From Bacteroidota bacterium (lineage in GTDB: Bacteria; Bacteroidota; Bacteroidia; Chitinophagales; Saprospiraceae): 36,334 nucleotides of DNA. Each line of letters opens with the position of its first letter. Position 1 is the stretch's first letter. The DNA is taken from NCBI GenBank assembly GCA_024642705.1, contig JAHEAQ010000050.1:2244-38577 (forward strand), in the 5' to 3' direction. Under the pieces are notes generated by a model. That model was given only the letters and a program-made list of their open reading frames with translations. It did not search any database and was not told where the DNA came from. The position numbers were made by a program, and so were the translations under genes. Shown here piece by piece: positions 26,020 to 35,241 of the stretch.

Positions 26020-27307
26020 CCAAAATCAATATACTTCGAGACTTGGAGCAATTCTCACAATGGTGGGCGTTGCTGTAGGATTAGGAAATATATGGAGATT
26101 CCCATATATGATGGGGACATATGGTGGAAGCGCATTCTTATTGATATATGTGATTTTTACCTTGTTACTCGCATTTCCAGCTTTACTAACCGAAATGGTT
26201 TTAGGTAAAAAAAGTAAAACGGGTACACTTTCAGCTTATGAATCTATTTTTGGAAACCAATTTGGAACATATATTGGCTATTTATTAATAGGAGTTGTAA
26301 CAATAGCTGGATCTTACTATGCGGTTGTGGTTGCAAATGTATTTTTCAGCACTGCATTTTCGATATTTATTGGTTTTTCTGAAGAATCGAACGATCAATA
26401 TCATGAATTATTAGGCAATGGATTGTTGCAATATGGATGTACTGTTGTCCTAATTATTTTGTCCTTATATGTTGTATATCGTGGATTAAAAAGTGGAATT
26501 GAAAGAATTTCTCGAATAATTATGCCTGTTTTTCTGCTTACCATGTTGTATATGATTGGTTATGCATGGACCATGCCTGGGGTGTTAAAAACTGTAGGTG
26601 AATTTATGATGCCAAATTTTGGAGCGATTGGTGCAACAGAGATATTTGCAGCTCTAGGTCAATCTTTTTTTTCAATTGGTTTGGGTGGCACCTTTGTAGT
26701 TGTTTATTCCACCTATATTTCTAGCAATAAGGATATCCCTAAAATTGCAATGCTTACTTGCGCTGGAGATCTAGGTTCTTCATTATTAGTGAGTATGTTT
26801 TTAATTCCGAGTATTTTGGTTTTAGGAATGGAATTAAATGCTGGTCCAAGTTTGATTTTTAATACTTTTCCTGAATTGTTTGCAGCACTTCCTGCTGGTA
26901 GATTGATTGGGTCAATGTTTTTGATTTCAGTGAGTCTGGTGGCTTTTTTATCTTTGATTGCGGCATTTCAAGTGCCGATTACGAGTTTGCAAAAGTTTAA
27001 TATTTCTAAGAAAAAATTTATCATAGGTTTTGGTATTTTACAGATCATTTTAGCCTTCCCAAGTGCCATTTTCCCAGATATTATTGGAATATTGGATTTA
27101 ATATTTGGTTCTGGAATGCAAGTTTTTGGAAGTTTTCTGGCTGTTTTAGGAATTTGGTGGGGTGCAAAAAATGATATTTATAGAAAAATGATTTTTAGAA
27201 ACCCAGAAAGCAGGTTAGCGAAGATATCCGTATTCTGGGTACGATTTATTGTTCCTGGGACACTTTTGGCAGTGTTAATAGGCTATATTTATACCAGTAT
27301 TTTTTAA
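26012..27307 (+). CDS. Sodium-dependent transporter, NSS/SNF family
   Basis: 431 residues with about 11 membrane helices. The N-terminal signature GVAVGLGNIWRFPYMMGTYGGSAF (in two parts: unwound helix 1 with GNIWRFPY, then the GGSAF start of helix 2) is that of LeuT-fold neurotransmitter:sodium symporters. The length suits the 11-helix bacterial subtype such as MhsT and TnaT rather than 12-helix LeuT. Substrates in the family are amino acids and related amines. Overlap with the upstream cupin gene and a 44-nt gap to the oxygenase gene suggest that the imported compound is the substrate of those two proteins. Confidence 0.9.
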   Translation: MSNQNQYTSRLGAILTMVGVAVGLGNIWRFPYMMGTYGGSAFLLIYVIFTLLLAFPALLTEMVLGKKSKTGTLSAYESIFGNQFGTYIGYLLIGVVTIAGSYYAVVVANVFFSTAFSIFIGFSEESNDQYHELLGNGLLQYGCTVVLIILSLYVVYRGLKSGIERISRIIMPVFLLTMLYMIGYAWTMPGVLKTVGEFMMPNFGAIGATEIFAALGQSFFSIGLGGTFVVVYSTYISSNKDIPKIAMLTCAGDLGSSLLVSMFLIPSILVLGMELNAGPSLIFNTFPELFAALPAGRLIGSMFLISVSLVAFLSLIAAFQVPITSLQKFNISKKKFIIGFGILQIILAFPSAIFPDIIGILDLIFGSGMQVFGSFLAVLGIWWGAKNDIYRKMIFRNPESRLAKISVFWVRFIVPGTLLAVLIGYIYTSIF

Positions 27308-27351
27308 AAATCAAGTATTATTATTGATTAAGAAATTAGAAAAAAATTCAA

Positions 27352-28428
27352 ATGGAAACAAATAAAGAGAAAGGAATTCATGCTGTGAATCAAGCTTTTA
27401 AGAAGTATGAAGGAGTGGTGAAGCCACAAGAATATAATCTTGTTGAAAATGTGACAACTGACCAATTTGATGATGAATTTGTCATTCAAACTTGTGACAT
27501 GCGAGAATTTTTTGAAGGTGGCGAAGAGGGAAAAGCTGCATTTGCTAAAAAACTGGGAAGTGCGCTTGAAGATATTGGATTTGCAGTTTTGTCAGGCCAT
27601 GGAGTGGATACCGATTTGTATGTCCAGTCGGAAATAAAAGTTGCGGAATTGTTTGAAAAAGTGACCTTGGAAAAGAGAATGGTATATGAAGCGAAGAGAT
27701 TTGGATCTGTAAATCAAGGCTATTTTCCTATCAAAGAAACAACGATTATACATCCTGATTTGGTGGAAGGTTGGGTTTTTTGTAGACGAGCATTTGATCT
27801 TCCTGAGAATAAGGAATATAAAGAACAAGCGTATTGGCCAGAAGCAGGTTTTGAGCCGCATTTTAGAAAAATAGTGCAGTCTCATGAAAAGCTTATTCTG
27901 CCAATCATGCAAAGCATTCTTGAATATTTGGGTTGTGACAAACATTTGTATGACAAAAGATTGACAGGAACAAACTTTGGGTTTAGGTTAAATTATTATC
28001 CTGCTATTAGTAAAGAAGATGATGCTTCCGGCGCTGGAAGAATGCTTGGACATGAAGATGTGGATTTATTCACATTGTTGCCTGCTCAAAGTGTAGACGG
28101 ATTGCAAGTTTTTAATCAAGCCAATGGAAAATGGATTCGCCTTAATCCAGATCCTGGAACGATCATATTAAACACTGGCGATTACATGCAAAGGTTAACA
28201 AATGATAGACTGCCATCCACTACGCACCGAGTAAGCAAGCCGAAAGAAGCGACGATGTTCGGAAAACCACGAATTACCATTCCTATGGCTATTTATTTAT
28301 GGGAAGATGAAATACTCGATGTGCTGCCTGGGTTGGTTCCCAAAAAATATGAACCTATTTCTGCAATCAAATTTCACACAGGAATAACGAGCAAATATTA
28401 CGGTGATGAATATGCTGTTGAAAAGTAG
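27352..28428 (+). CDS. Isopenicillin-N-synthase-like Fe(II)/2-oxoglutarate oxygenase
   Basis: 358 residues with the plant/bacterial 2OG-oxygenase fold. The N-terminal domain has GFAVLSGHGVD (about 76-86), and the jelly-roll has the iron ligands His234 and Asp236 (LGHEDVD) and His292 (TTHRVSKP). A basic anchor for 2-oxoglutarate is probably Arg307 in PRITIPM (RxT in place of RxS). FRLNYYPAI upstream is the usual family strand. It should hydroxylate, desaturate or cyclise a small substrate. The operon partners are an Na+ symporter and a VOC-bicupin protein. The substrate is not predictable; an amino-acid derivative is inferred. Confidence 0.85.
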   Translation: METNKEKGIHAVNQAFKKYEGVVKPQEYNLVENVTTDQFDDEFVIQTCDMREFFEGGEEGKAAFAKKLGSALEDIGFAVLSGHGVDTDLYVQSEIKVAELFEKVTLEKRMVYEAKRFGSVNQGYFPIKETTIIHPDLVEGWVFCRRAFDLPENKEYKEQAYWPEAGFEPHFRKIVQSHEKLILPIMQSILEYLGCDKHLYDKRLTGTNFGFRLNYYPAISKEDDASGAGRMLGHEDVDLFTLLPAQSVDGLQVFNQANGKWIRLNPDPGTIILNTGDYMQRLTNDRLPSTTHRVSKPKEATMFGKPRITIPMAIYLWEDEILDVLPGLVPKKYEPISAIKFHTGITSKYYGDEYAVEK

Positions 28429-28504
28429 TTTGACCATTCATATTAGTTATTCGTAGTTAGTCATAATTCATTTTTCCTTTTACCTTTGCAAAAAAAATTG
28501 ATGT

Positions 28505-29197
28505 ATGGCGCGGAGGAACAAACTGATGAAATTTTCAGAGCTAATTTCTTTTCCAAATGTGTACCAAAACTTTGACCCTAAGAAGCCTAAAATTGTTGGT
28601 GTCGATCTTGTTGAAGTTGATCTAAAAGGCAAATGGGCAAGCAATCATTTCAAAAATGGAAACCCTATTGTCTTGGAGTTGGCATGTGGGAGAGGAGAAT
28701 ATTCGCTCGGGTTGTCGGAAATGTTTCCAAATAAAAATTTTATTGGTTTAGATATTAAAGGGGCAAGAATTTGGAAAGGAGCCAGTATTGCGCTTAATAG
28801 CAAGCTTTCAAATGTAGCTTTTCTAAGAACAAAAATAGAACAGGTCAATTTATTTTTCGAAAAAGATGAGGTAGATGAAATATGGATTACTTTTCCAGAT
28901 CCATTTTTGAAAGATAGTAAAGAAAACAGGAGATTAACTTCGCCAGCATTTTTAGAAAGATACAAGCAAATTCTAAAACCAGGAGGTACGATTAACTTGA
29001 AAACGGATTCTCCAGAATTGTATCAATTTACTCAAGAAGTTCTTGCTAATTCAGCAGATGTAGAAATTCTTTATGACAAGGATGACATCTATAAAGATGC
29101 GTTGGATTATCCGGAATTAGAACTAAAGACCTATTACGAAAAAATGCATTTGTTGGATAATAGGCTAATAAAATTCATGAAGTTTAGATTTATTTAA
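28505..29197 (+). CDS. trmB: tRNA (guanine-N7)-methyltransferase
   Basis: TrmB forms 7-methylguanosine at position 46 of the tRNA variable loop using SAM. This 230-residue protein begins ARRNKLMKFSEL, the usual Bacteroidota TrmB start, followed by VLELACGRGEYSLGL (SAM site, about 56-70), FIGLDIKGARIWKGA and the catalytic WITFPDPFLK segment. The TACCTTTG box about 20 nt before the ATG matches the -7 consensus exactly. Its stop overlaps the next gene's start by one base. The window also holds a tRNA-like RNA with an unusual variable region, but nothing links the two. Confidence 0.93.
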   Translation: MARRNKLMKFSELISFPNVYQNFDPKKPKIVGVDLVEVDLKGKWASNHFKNGNPIVLELACGRGEYSLGLSEMFPNKNFIGLDIKGARIWKGASIALNSKLSNVAFLRTKIEQVNLFFEKDEVDEIWITFPDPFLKDSKENRRLTSPAFLERYKQILKPGGTINLKTDSPELYQFTQEVLANSADVEILYDKDDIYKDALDYPELELKTYYEKMHLLDNRLIKFMKFRFI

Positions 29198-30099
29198 TGA
29201 ACATTATGAATGAAGAATTCAAAATTTTTAATTCATCTCAGAAAGGATCGTTTGATTATTCAATTCTGATTCCTACTTGGAATAATTTAGCTATTCTTCA
29301 ACTTTGCATTGAGAGTATAAATAAGCACTCACATCATAATCTGCAGATATTGGTTTTTGTGAATGAGGGAATCGATCGTACCACGGATTGGCTAGAAGAA
29401 AACAACATTTCATATATTCAAAGCAAAGAAAATATTGGCATTTGTAAGGCTATGAATGCTTTACGCAGCTTGGTGCAATCGGAGGTTATTTGTTATTTGA
29501 ACGATGATATGTATGTATTGCCAGATTGGGATAAATACATTTTTGAAAAAATCAACAGTTTATCTTCGTATAAATATTTTATTTCATCCACAATGATAGA
29601 ACCCAGGATTACTGGAAATAAAGTTGTTTTGTTTGGAAATTTTGGGGATGGCTTAGATAATTTCAAGGAAAAAGAATTACTGGAATCTTTTGATAAATAT
29701 GAAAATTCGGATTGGAGTGGCAGTTCATGGCCACCTTTGTTTCTCTCTTCAAAATTGTGGGATGAAATAGACGGTTTTAGTGAAGAGTTTTCTCCTGGAA
29801 TGTATTCTGACCCTGATATGGCAATGAAGGCATGGCAAAAAGGAAATAGGCTCTATCTGGGCGTTGGAAAAAGTAAAGTATACCATTTCGGCTCTAAATC
29901 GACCCAAAGAATTAGAAAAAATAAAGGCAGGCAAACTTTCATCTTAAAGTGGGGTATTAGCAGCCGGTTTTTCTATAAGCATTTCTTAAAAATGGGCTCA
30001 ACATTCGATGGACCATTGCCTGAAGTTAAGATTAACCTTTTGGATCGAATCATTAATAAAGCCAAAGCCATCAGAGTCAAAAATCAGCGTACCATTTAA
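29197..30099 (+). CDS. Family 2 glycosyltransferase
   Basis: 300 residues with a GT-A fold. It has the opening strand YSILIPTWNNLAILQLCIES, the nucleotide-sugar metal site YLNDDMYVLPDWD (DxD-like NDDM) and a later acidic pair in YSDPDMAMKAWQKG. No signal peptide or membrane helix is visible, so it acts at the cytoplasmic face, probably on an envelope glycan. The donor and acceptor cannot be told. It starts at the last base of the trmB stop codon and is followed by a bidirectional terminator. Confidence 0.87.
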   Translation: MNIMNEEFKIFNSSQKGSFDYSILIPTWNNLAILQLCIESINKHSHHNLQILVFVNEGIDRTTDWLEENNISYIQSKENIGICKAMNALRSLVQSEVICYLNDDMYVLPDWDKYIFEKINSLSSYKYFISSTMIEPRITGNKVVLFGNFGDGLDNFKEKELLESFDKYENSDWSGSSWPPLFLSSKLWDEIDGFSEEFSPGMYSDPDMAMKAWQKGNRLYLGVGKSKVYHFGSKSTQRIRKNKGRQTFILKWGISSRFFYKHFLKMGSTFDGPLPEVKINLLDRIINKAKAIRVKNQRTI

Positions 30100-30105
30100 A
30101 ATGCA

Positions 30106-30137
30106 AAAAGCACTTTCTATTGCTAGAAAATGCTTTT
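30106..30137. terminator. Bidirectional terminator between convergent genes
   Basis: AAAAGCA (30106-30112) pairs with TGCTTTT (30131-30137), and inside, across one C-A mismatch, TTTCTA (30114-30119) pairs with TAGAAA (30124-30129) around a TTGC loop. The hairpin lies between the convergent glycosyltransferase and zinc-ribbon genes, with T-rich sequence on the exit side of both strands. Confidence 0.65.
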
Positions 30138-30161
30138 CGATATTTTTGTTTAGAATATGTA

Positions 30162-30914
30162 TTATTCTACTTCTATTCCTACTAATTCTGGACCTACCAA
30201 TACTCTTCCGCAATGCTCACATCCGATTACTTTCTTGCTGGTTCCTATTTCTATGATTACTTGAGGTGGAATTCTATTGAAACATCCTCCACAAGATTCT
30301 CTTTCTACAACTGCGACAGCAACACCGTTTTTATAACGAGCTCTGATTTTATCGTAGGATTTTAATAATCTTTCCTCAATATTTTTTCTAACTTTTTCAG
30401 TTTCTTTAGCAAGCTTAGCTTCTTCTTTCTCCGTCTTAGTAATGATTTTTTCTAATTCAACTTTTTTCAATTCAAGATCCTTATTCTTAGAAGAAAGTCT
30501 AGCATGTGAAGCATCAATTGTTTCTTTTTTTGCTTCGAATGTTACTGTTACTTCTTTGATTTTTTTCTGAGAAAGTAAAATCTCTAATCTTTGTAATTCA
30601 ATTTCTTTAGTCAATGCGTCAAACTCTCTATTGTTTTTTACACTTTCTAACTGTTTTTCATATTTTTCAATATGCAATTCACTGGTTTTAATATTGCCTA
30701 CATGACGAGAAATTTCTTTGTCTAATTCGTCAAGAACTTCTTCGTTTTTAGAAATTCTTTTCTCTAAACCAGCAATTTCATCTTCTAAGTCGCTTACTTC
30801 CATTGGAAGAGCGCCTTTCAAAATTCCAATTTCATCAATTTTACAATCGATAGTCTGAAGTCTGTATAAATCAAGTAATTTATCCGCTACAGTTTGTTCT
30901 TTAGTAGTTGCCAT
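30162..30914 (-). CDS. Coiled-coil zinc-ribbon protein (CT398/DUF164-like)
   Basis: 250 residues. A long antiparallel coiled coil (about 10-200, heptads rich in Glu, Lys and Leu) precedes a C-terminal C4 zinc ribbon with Cys208/Cys211 (ESCGGCFNRIPPQ) and Cys232/Cys235 (GCEHCGRVL). This matches the CT398/YbgI-adjacent 'zf-RING_7' family. Chlamydial CT398 binds sigma-54 and a type III component, but in Bacteroidota the role is unknown. It lies 9 nt downstream of the Nif3-like gene, a pairing I know to be common in Bacteroidota and which suggests related work. Confidence 0.87.
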   Translation of the reverse strand: MATTKEQTVADKLLDLYRLQTIDCKIDEIGILKGALPMEVSDLEDEIAGLEKRISKNEEVLDELDKEISRHVGNIKTSELHIEKYEKQLESVKNNREFDALTKEIELQRLEILLSQKKIKEVTVTFEAKKETIDASHARLSSKNKDLELKKVELEKIITKTEKEEAKLAKETEKVRKNIEERLLKSYDKIRARYKNGVAVAVVERESCGGCFNRIPPQVIIEIGTSKKVIGCEHCGRVLVGPELVGIEVE

Positions 30915-30923
30915 CTTGTATTT

Positions 30924-31718
30924 TTAATAGTATTTTACTGGGTTGGTATTCACTTTTGTGCAATGGGCTGCAAATTTACGAAATTTATTTGATATTAGTT
31001 CATATAATAAGTTGATTGTGAACCGCTCGCTTTCATAATGTCCTATATCTATGATCACAATCCTTCCATCAGCATCAAAAAATTCATGATATTTGAAATC
31101 TGAGGTGATAAAAACGTCCGCTTTTTGCTTTAAAGCATCATTCAATAAGAAAGATCCAGAACCGCCACAAACCGCTATTTTATTCACTTTTCGCCCTAGA
31201 AATACAGTGTGTTTTACCACTTTTAATTCCATGCTCTTTTTCAAATGATCCAAAAAATCTTTTTCCTCCATTGGATTTTCAATCCTTCCAATCATTCCCG
31301 CTCCTACATTATTATTTTCATCAAGTGCTTTTTTTGGACTAAGAATTTGATAATCTATGATTCCAATTTTATCGCAAATTTTTCCATTCACTCCATTTTC
31401 AATAACGCTATCTAGGTTGGTGTGTATTGCATAAACAGCAATATCATTTTTTATAGCCTTAACGATTGCTCTGTCCACATAATGATCCTGAAATTTCTTA
31501 ATGCCTCTAAAAATAATAGGATGATGGCTGATGACTACATTGCAGTCGAGCTTTATTGCCTCCTCCAAAACAGCTTCAGTGAGGTCAAGACTAATCAGAA
31601 CAGATTTAATTTCAGAATTTTTGTCTCCGTAAATTAATCCAGAATTATCATAATTTTCTTGAAAATGCAGCGGAGCTACCGTTTCTAAATATTCTATTAG
31701 TTCACCTAATTTAGTCAT
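30924..31718 (-). CDS. Nif3-like dinuclear metal-centre protein
   Basis: 264 residues, the short form of the NIF3/YbgI family without the central PII-like insert that lengthens many relatives to about 370. Metal ligands are visible in VVISHHPIIF, the HTNLDSV motif and GHYESERF near the C-terminus. These proteins form hexameric toroids with a two-metal site; GTP cyclohydrolase I type 2 activity has been proposed for some, but the function is generally unsettled. It overlaps the adenylyltransferase gene upstream by 8 nt and is followed by the zinc-ribbon gene. Confidence 0.92.
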   Translation of the reverse strand: MTKLGELIEYLETVAPLHFQENYDNSGLIYGDKNSEIKSVLISLDLTEAVLEEAIKLDCNVVISHHPIIFRGIKKFQDHYVDRAIVKAIKNDIAVYAIHTNLDSVIENGVNGKICDKIGIIDYQILSPKKALDENNNVGAGMIGRIENPMEEKDFLDHLKKSMELKVVKHTVFLGRKVNKIAVCGGSGSFLLNDALKQKADVFITSDFKYHEFFDADGRIVIIDIGHYESERFTINLLYELISNKFRKFAAHCTKVNTNPVKYY

Positions 31719-32211
31719 GGGAATATCGTTTTATAATAATATCAATAATATTGGTAGACGAACTCCCATTTTTGAAACTCAATGTTTGAACTCGACCACC
31801 ATAAGATTGTACAAAATCAGAACCTACAATTTCTGAAATTTTATAATCGCCACCTTTCACCAAAATATGGGGTTTAATATTTTCAATCAAGTTCAATGGT
31901 GTATCTTCAGAAAAAGGAATCAAAAGGTCGATCATTTCAAAACCACTAAGAATGGCCAATCTTTCTTCTAAAGGCAAAATAGGTCGCTTCGCCCCTTTAA
32001 GTCGGGTCACTGAATTATCGTCATTAATTCCTAATATTAGGTAATCCCCAAGTTGTCTGGCTTCATATAAATATTGTAAATGCCCAGAATGAATAATATC
32101 AAAACAGCCATTGGTGAAGACAATAGTCGCATTTTCAGATTTCCACTGAGCGATTAATTCACTGGCTTGGTAGTACGTATCCTTAATTTTCTGTAAGTAA
32201 TGTTCCTTCAT
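31711..32211 (-). CDS. rfaE2: D-glycero-beta-D-manno-heptose 1-phosphate adenylyltransferase
   Basis: A 166-residue nucleotidyltransferase with FTNGCFDIIHSGHLQYL (HxGH: His41, His44), the 'GINDDNSVTRLKG' segment and a C-terminal SSTNIID motif (ISxTxI-like). It makes ADP-heptose for lipopolysaccharide or S-layer glycans. It corresponds to the C-terminal half of E. coli HldE; the separate kinase (rfaE1) is not in this window. It overlaps the UPF0104 gene by 29 nt and the Nif3 gene by 8 nt, so the block is translationally coupled. A glycerol-3-phosphate cytidylyltransferase would be an alternative, but the RLKGAKRPI segment favours the heptose enzyme. Confidence 0.88.
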   Translation of the reverse strand: MKEHYLQKIKDTYYQASELIAQWKSENATIVFTNGCFDIIHSGHLQYLYEARQLGDYLILGINDDNSVTRLKGAKRPILPLEERLAILSGFEMIDLLIPFSEDTPLNLIENIKPHILVKGGDYKISEIVGSDFVQSYGGRVQTLSFKNGSSSTNIIDIIIKRYSHD

Positions 32212-33253
32212 AATTCTTATTCATTAAAGGTAACAATAGATATGCCATTAGCCCAAACAATACATTACAGAATAATTGAATAGAGAAAAATAATATATTC
32301 GCAAATGAAAATCCATCGTTTTGGTCGATGCCATAAATAGCTAATCCAGCCATGAGTAATGCATGGTAGGAGCCCATTCCACCTGGGGAGGGAAATATTA
32401 TTCCCAAAGTACCAAATACAAAAATCATCAGCCCGGCTACCAAACTTAAATGACTTGTCGGTTCAAAAGCATAAAAACATAATCTGGTCATGAGGAAGTA
32501 CATCACCCAAATAAAGACTGTGTGAACGACAAAAAGAAAAGGTTTTTCCAATTTGAAAATTGATTTTATTCCAGCTAAAAGACCTTCATATAGGTTTAAA
32601 AATTTCAAACCAATTTTTGAATTTCTAAATGCTTTACTTTTGAAAAAGTAAAAGACAAGTACCATGCTTAACAAAATGAATAAATAGAATAAAGGACTCG
32701 AAATAATGGGCTCTATTTTATCATAGAAAGCCTGATTTTCTTCGATGAAGCTCCAAAGCGTATCATATTCGAAAAACAAAGCTAAGCCTACAAAAACAAA
32801 AAGCATGATAAAATCCAAAGCTCGTTCTGCGACAATGGTTCCTAATACCTTCTCAACACCAATCTTTTCATACCTGCTCAATGCCAGTGGCCGAAGCACT
32901 TCCCCTAATCTGGGTAGCCCAAGATTAGCAAAATAACCAAACATAAGCGTGCTAATAGCATTCGAAAATTTTATTTTATATCCTAGTGGCTTGAACATCA
33001 TCATCCATCGTAAAGCTCTGCTAATATTTGAAAACAAATACATGGCCATAACCAACAAAAGCCAAGGAATTTTCACACTTTTGAAATCACCAATTAACTT
33101 GGTAAAATAATTACATTCACTTGGTGGGATTCCATCAATTTCACATTGCTCAGCAAATGCAGAAGCTTGACTTTGGTATAAAAAATACAGAATTATCCCA
33201 CCAACAGAGAAAAACAATAAGAACTTTATAAGAGGTAAAATTTTCTTTATCAA
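32183..33253 (-). CDS. UPF0104/LPG-synthase-TM flippase-like membrane protein
   Basis: 356 residues with about 8 membrane helices. The family motifs are visible as the ALRWMMMFKPLGYKI and FGYFANLGLPRLGEVLRPLALSRYEK segments (conserved 'P-RLGE-R' loop) and, later, FPSPGGMGSYHALLM. This is the lysylphosphatidylglycerol synthetase membrane region family without the C-terminal aminoacyltransferase domain. Stand-alone members are thought to move lipids or lipid-linked sugars. Coupling to the heptose adenylyltransferase (29-nt overlap) fits an envelope role. The substrate is unknown. Confidence 0.85.
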   Translation of the reverse strand: MIKKILPLIKFLLFFSVGGIILYFLYQSQASAFAEQCEIDGIPPSECNYFTKLIGDFKSVKIPWLLLVMAMYLFSNISRALRWMMMFKPLGYKIKFSNAISTLMFGYFANLGLPRLGEVLRPLALSRYEKIGVEKVLGTIVAERALDFIMLFVFVGLALFFEYDTLWSFIEENQAFYDKIEPIISSPLFYLFILLSMVLVFYFFKSKAFRNSKIGLKFLNLYEGLLAGIKSIFKLEKPFLFVVHTVFIWVMYFLMTRLCFYAFEPTSHLSLVAGLMIFVFGTLGIIFPSPGGMGSYHALLMAGLAIYGIDQNDGFSFANILFFSIQLFCNVLFGLMAYLLLPLMNKNYEGTLLTEN

Positions 33254-33327
33254 GCAAGTAAGTTTTGAGTTAAAAGTACGATTCCTGAGAGTATTAGTTC
33301 AAGATAAAGCGCAATTAAAGATTTGAA

Positions 33328-34182
33328 TTAAACTGTTTTTTTCATGATGATATTGTCAATTAATCGCACATTTCCTGCCCAGACTGCAGTGCAAGCTACA
33401 ATATAGTTGCTATCTGAATAATGGTGAATGGATTGTAATGTGTTTCCATCTACTATTTCAAAATATTCTGGATTGAAATCTGGAATAGCTAATTTTTTTA
33501 AAGCATAAGATTTTAAAAATTCAAAATCATGCGTTTTTATTTTTCTTTTGACAGCTTTTAATGTTTTGTATATGATTGCGGCTTTATTTCTTACATCCTT
33601 AGTCAACCTTTCATTTCTTGAACTCATGGCTAGGCCGTGATTTTCTCTTTTTATTTTGATTACGACAAGCTCGGTTGGAATGTGTAACATTTTAATCATG
33701 TGCTGAATGATGCTAAATTGTTGAAAATCTTTTTGTCCCATGTACAATTGGTCAGGATTGACAATGTCCAATAATCTTTTTACAACCTGCACTACACCTT
33801 CAAAATGGCCAGGTCTATGGGCTCCTTCCATCACTGTGAACAAATTGCCAAAATCAAGATGCACTTTGGTATCCAATCCTTTCGGATAGATCTCGTTTTT
33901 ATCAGGAATATATAAGAAATCAGTTTTTAGACCTTTTAGAAGAGCACTATCTGCATCTAAAGTTCTAGGATATTTTTCTAAATCTTTTACATCATTGAAT
34001 TGAGTGGGATTTACAAAAATGGAACAAACAGTAATGTCTGACTGACGTTTGCTTTTTCTAATCAAATTGCTGTGACCTTCATGTAGTGCTCCAAGAGTTG
34101 GCACAAAGCCAATAGATTTTCCTTCAATCTTCAACAACTGCAACTTTTGTTGAAGGTCGATGTTTTTCTCAATTATTTCCAA
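33328..34182 (-). CDS. panC: Pantothenate synthetase
   Basis: PanC condenses pantoate and beta-alanine with ATP in coenzyme A synthesis. This 284-residue protein is of normal length and has the nucleotidyltransferase motif PTLGALHEGHSNLI (His34, His37), VNPTQFN, the GAHRPGHFEGV segment and the KMSKS-like MSSRNERLT. No other coenzyme A gene is adjacent (panB and panD are absent). It lies 3 nt downstream of the GH113-like gene and 74 nt upstream of the UPF0104 gene, so it probably belongs to one long minus-strand unit. Confidence 0.95.
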   Translation of the reverse strand: MEIIEKNIDLQQKLQLLKIEGKSIGFVPTLGALHEGHSNLIRKSKRQSDITVCSIFVNPTQFNDVKDLEKYPRTLDADSALLKGLKTDFLYIPDKNEIYPKGLDTKVHLDFGNLFTVMEGAHRPGHFEGVVQVVKRLLDIVNPDQLYMGQKDFQQFSIIQHMIKMLHIPTELVVIKIKRENHGLAMSSRNERLTKDVRNKAAIIYKTLKAVKRKIKTHDFEFLKSYALKKLAIPDFNPEYFEIVDGNTLQSIHHYSDSNYIVACTAVWAGNVRLIDNIIMKKTV

Positions 34183-34185
34183 TAT

Positions 34186-35241
34186 TTATTTTTTATTGTA
34201 CCATTCAGCTAGCGTTTTTTCTGCTAGCTTTCCTTGAGGAGAATAGTCTTTTAGATAAAAATTCTGACGGTCTTCTCTAATTTGAGGATACCATTTCCAA
34301 ATAAATCCACCAGCCCAAAAATCTTTTTCCCAAAATGCTTTAAATAAACAATCCAAAGCAATCGATTGAGCTTCTGGATTTGCATTGTGTTTGTCCCGTT
34401 CATTTTCCAATTCCCATGTTTTCCCTGCACATCCATCAATACTCAAATAGCCGAATTCCGTAAAGATTATTTTTTTCTTAAACTTTTTGCTAAAGGCATT
34501 TAGATTTTTTATGGTTGGAGCCCATTTTTTCATTAATTCTTCTTGGCTAGGTGTAGCAGAATTTGTTAATGGAAAATATGCGCTAATGCCGATATAATCT
34601 AATTTGTCCCAAATCGGAACATCTTGGTATTCATCCCAATTGCTGGAATAAGTCAATGGGCCATCATAATGTTCTTTGATCTGATCAATTAATTTGTACC
34701 AATAATCAGTCCTTTTGACCATTGCTTTTTTAAATTCTGTACCAATGCAAATCATATCAACGTCATATTCCTTGGCTATTTCAGCATAATGAATGATGTA
34801 TTTGCTATAACTTTCTTCCCATTCAAGCCAATTTTCTTCGTTGTCTAAAACGAAATCTCCAACCCACTGATCGTGAATCCAAATTTGTGGCTTGAGCATT
34901 ACTTTAAGCCCATTTTCTTTGGCCTTTAATATGGTTTCAATAACACCTTCCTTTCTTTCTCCCCACCATTGTCTTTCAGAACCATGCTGAACAGCGTGTC
35001 CATCCCCAGGAATAAATCCATATGGAATGATGGCGATCCATTCTGCATTTACATTTTTTATAGAAATCATCGGATCGGTAGAATATGGTCTGGAAGGAGC
35101 GACAAAACTTAAACCTTTAATTTTTAAATTGTCCTTTAAATAGTCATCATTGCTAGAAGAGTTTGTCTTATTAAAAGCAGAAGTTACTACTACTACAGCA
35201 ATTATGACGAAAGAAATTAAGTAGATGTAACTTTTTTTCAA
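34186..35241 (-). CDS. GH113-like (beta/alpha)8 glycoside hydrolase
   Basis: 351 residues with an N-terminal signal or anchor helix (about 5-23, YIYLISFVIIAVVVVTSAF), so it is exported or anchored to the inner membrane. The TIM barrel starts IKGLSFVAPSRPYS. The acid/base Glu169 is in CIGTEFKK and the nucleophile Glu262 in IIFTEFGYLS, as in clan GH-A. The early NAEWIAIIPYGF and MLKPQIWIHDQW segments match the GH113 beta-mannanase group. The substrate is inferred by family only. It is the first gene of the minus-strand unit and sits just before panC, with no other carbohydrate gene around. Confidence 0.8.
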   Translation of the reverse strand: MKKSYIYLISFVIIAVVVVTSAFNKTNSSSNDDYLKDNLKIKGLSFVAPSRPYSTDPMISIKNVNAEWIAIIPYGFIPGDGHAVQHGSERQWWGERKEGVIETILKAKENGLKVMLKPQIWIHDQWVGDFVLDNEENWLEWEESYSKYIIHYAEIAKEYDVDMICIGTEFKKAMVKRTDYWYKLIDQIKEHYDGPLTYSSNWDEYQDVPIWDKLDYIGISAYFPLTNSATPSQEELMKKWAPTIKNLNAFSKKFKKKIIFTEFGYLSIDGCAGKTWELENERDKHNANPEAQSIALDCLFKAFWEKDFWAGGFIWKWYPQIREDRQNFYLKDYSPQGKLAEKTLAEWYNKK

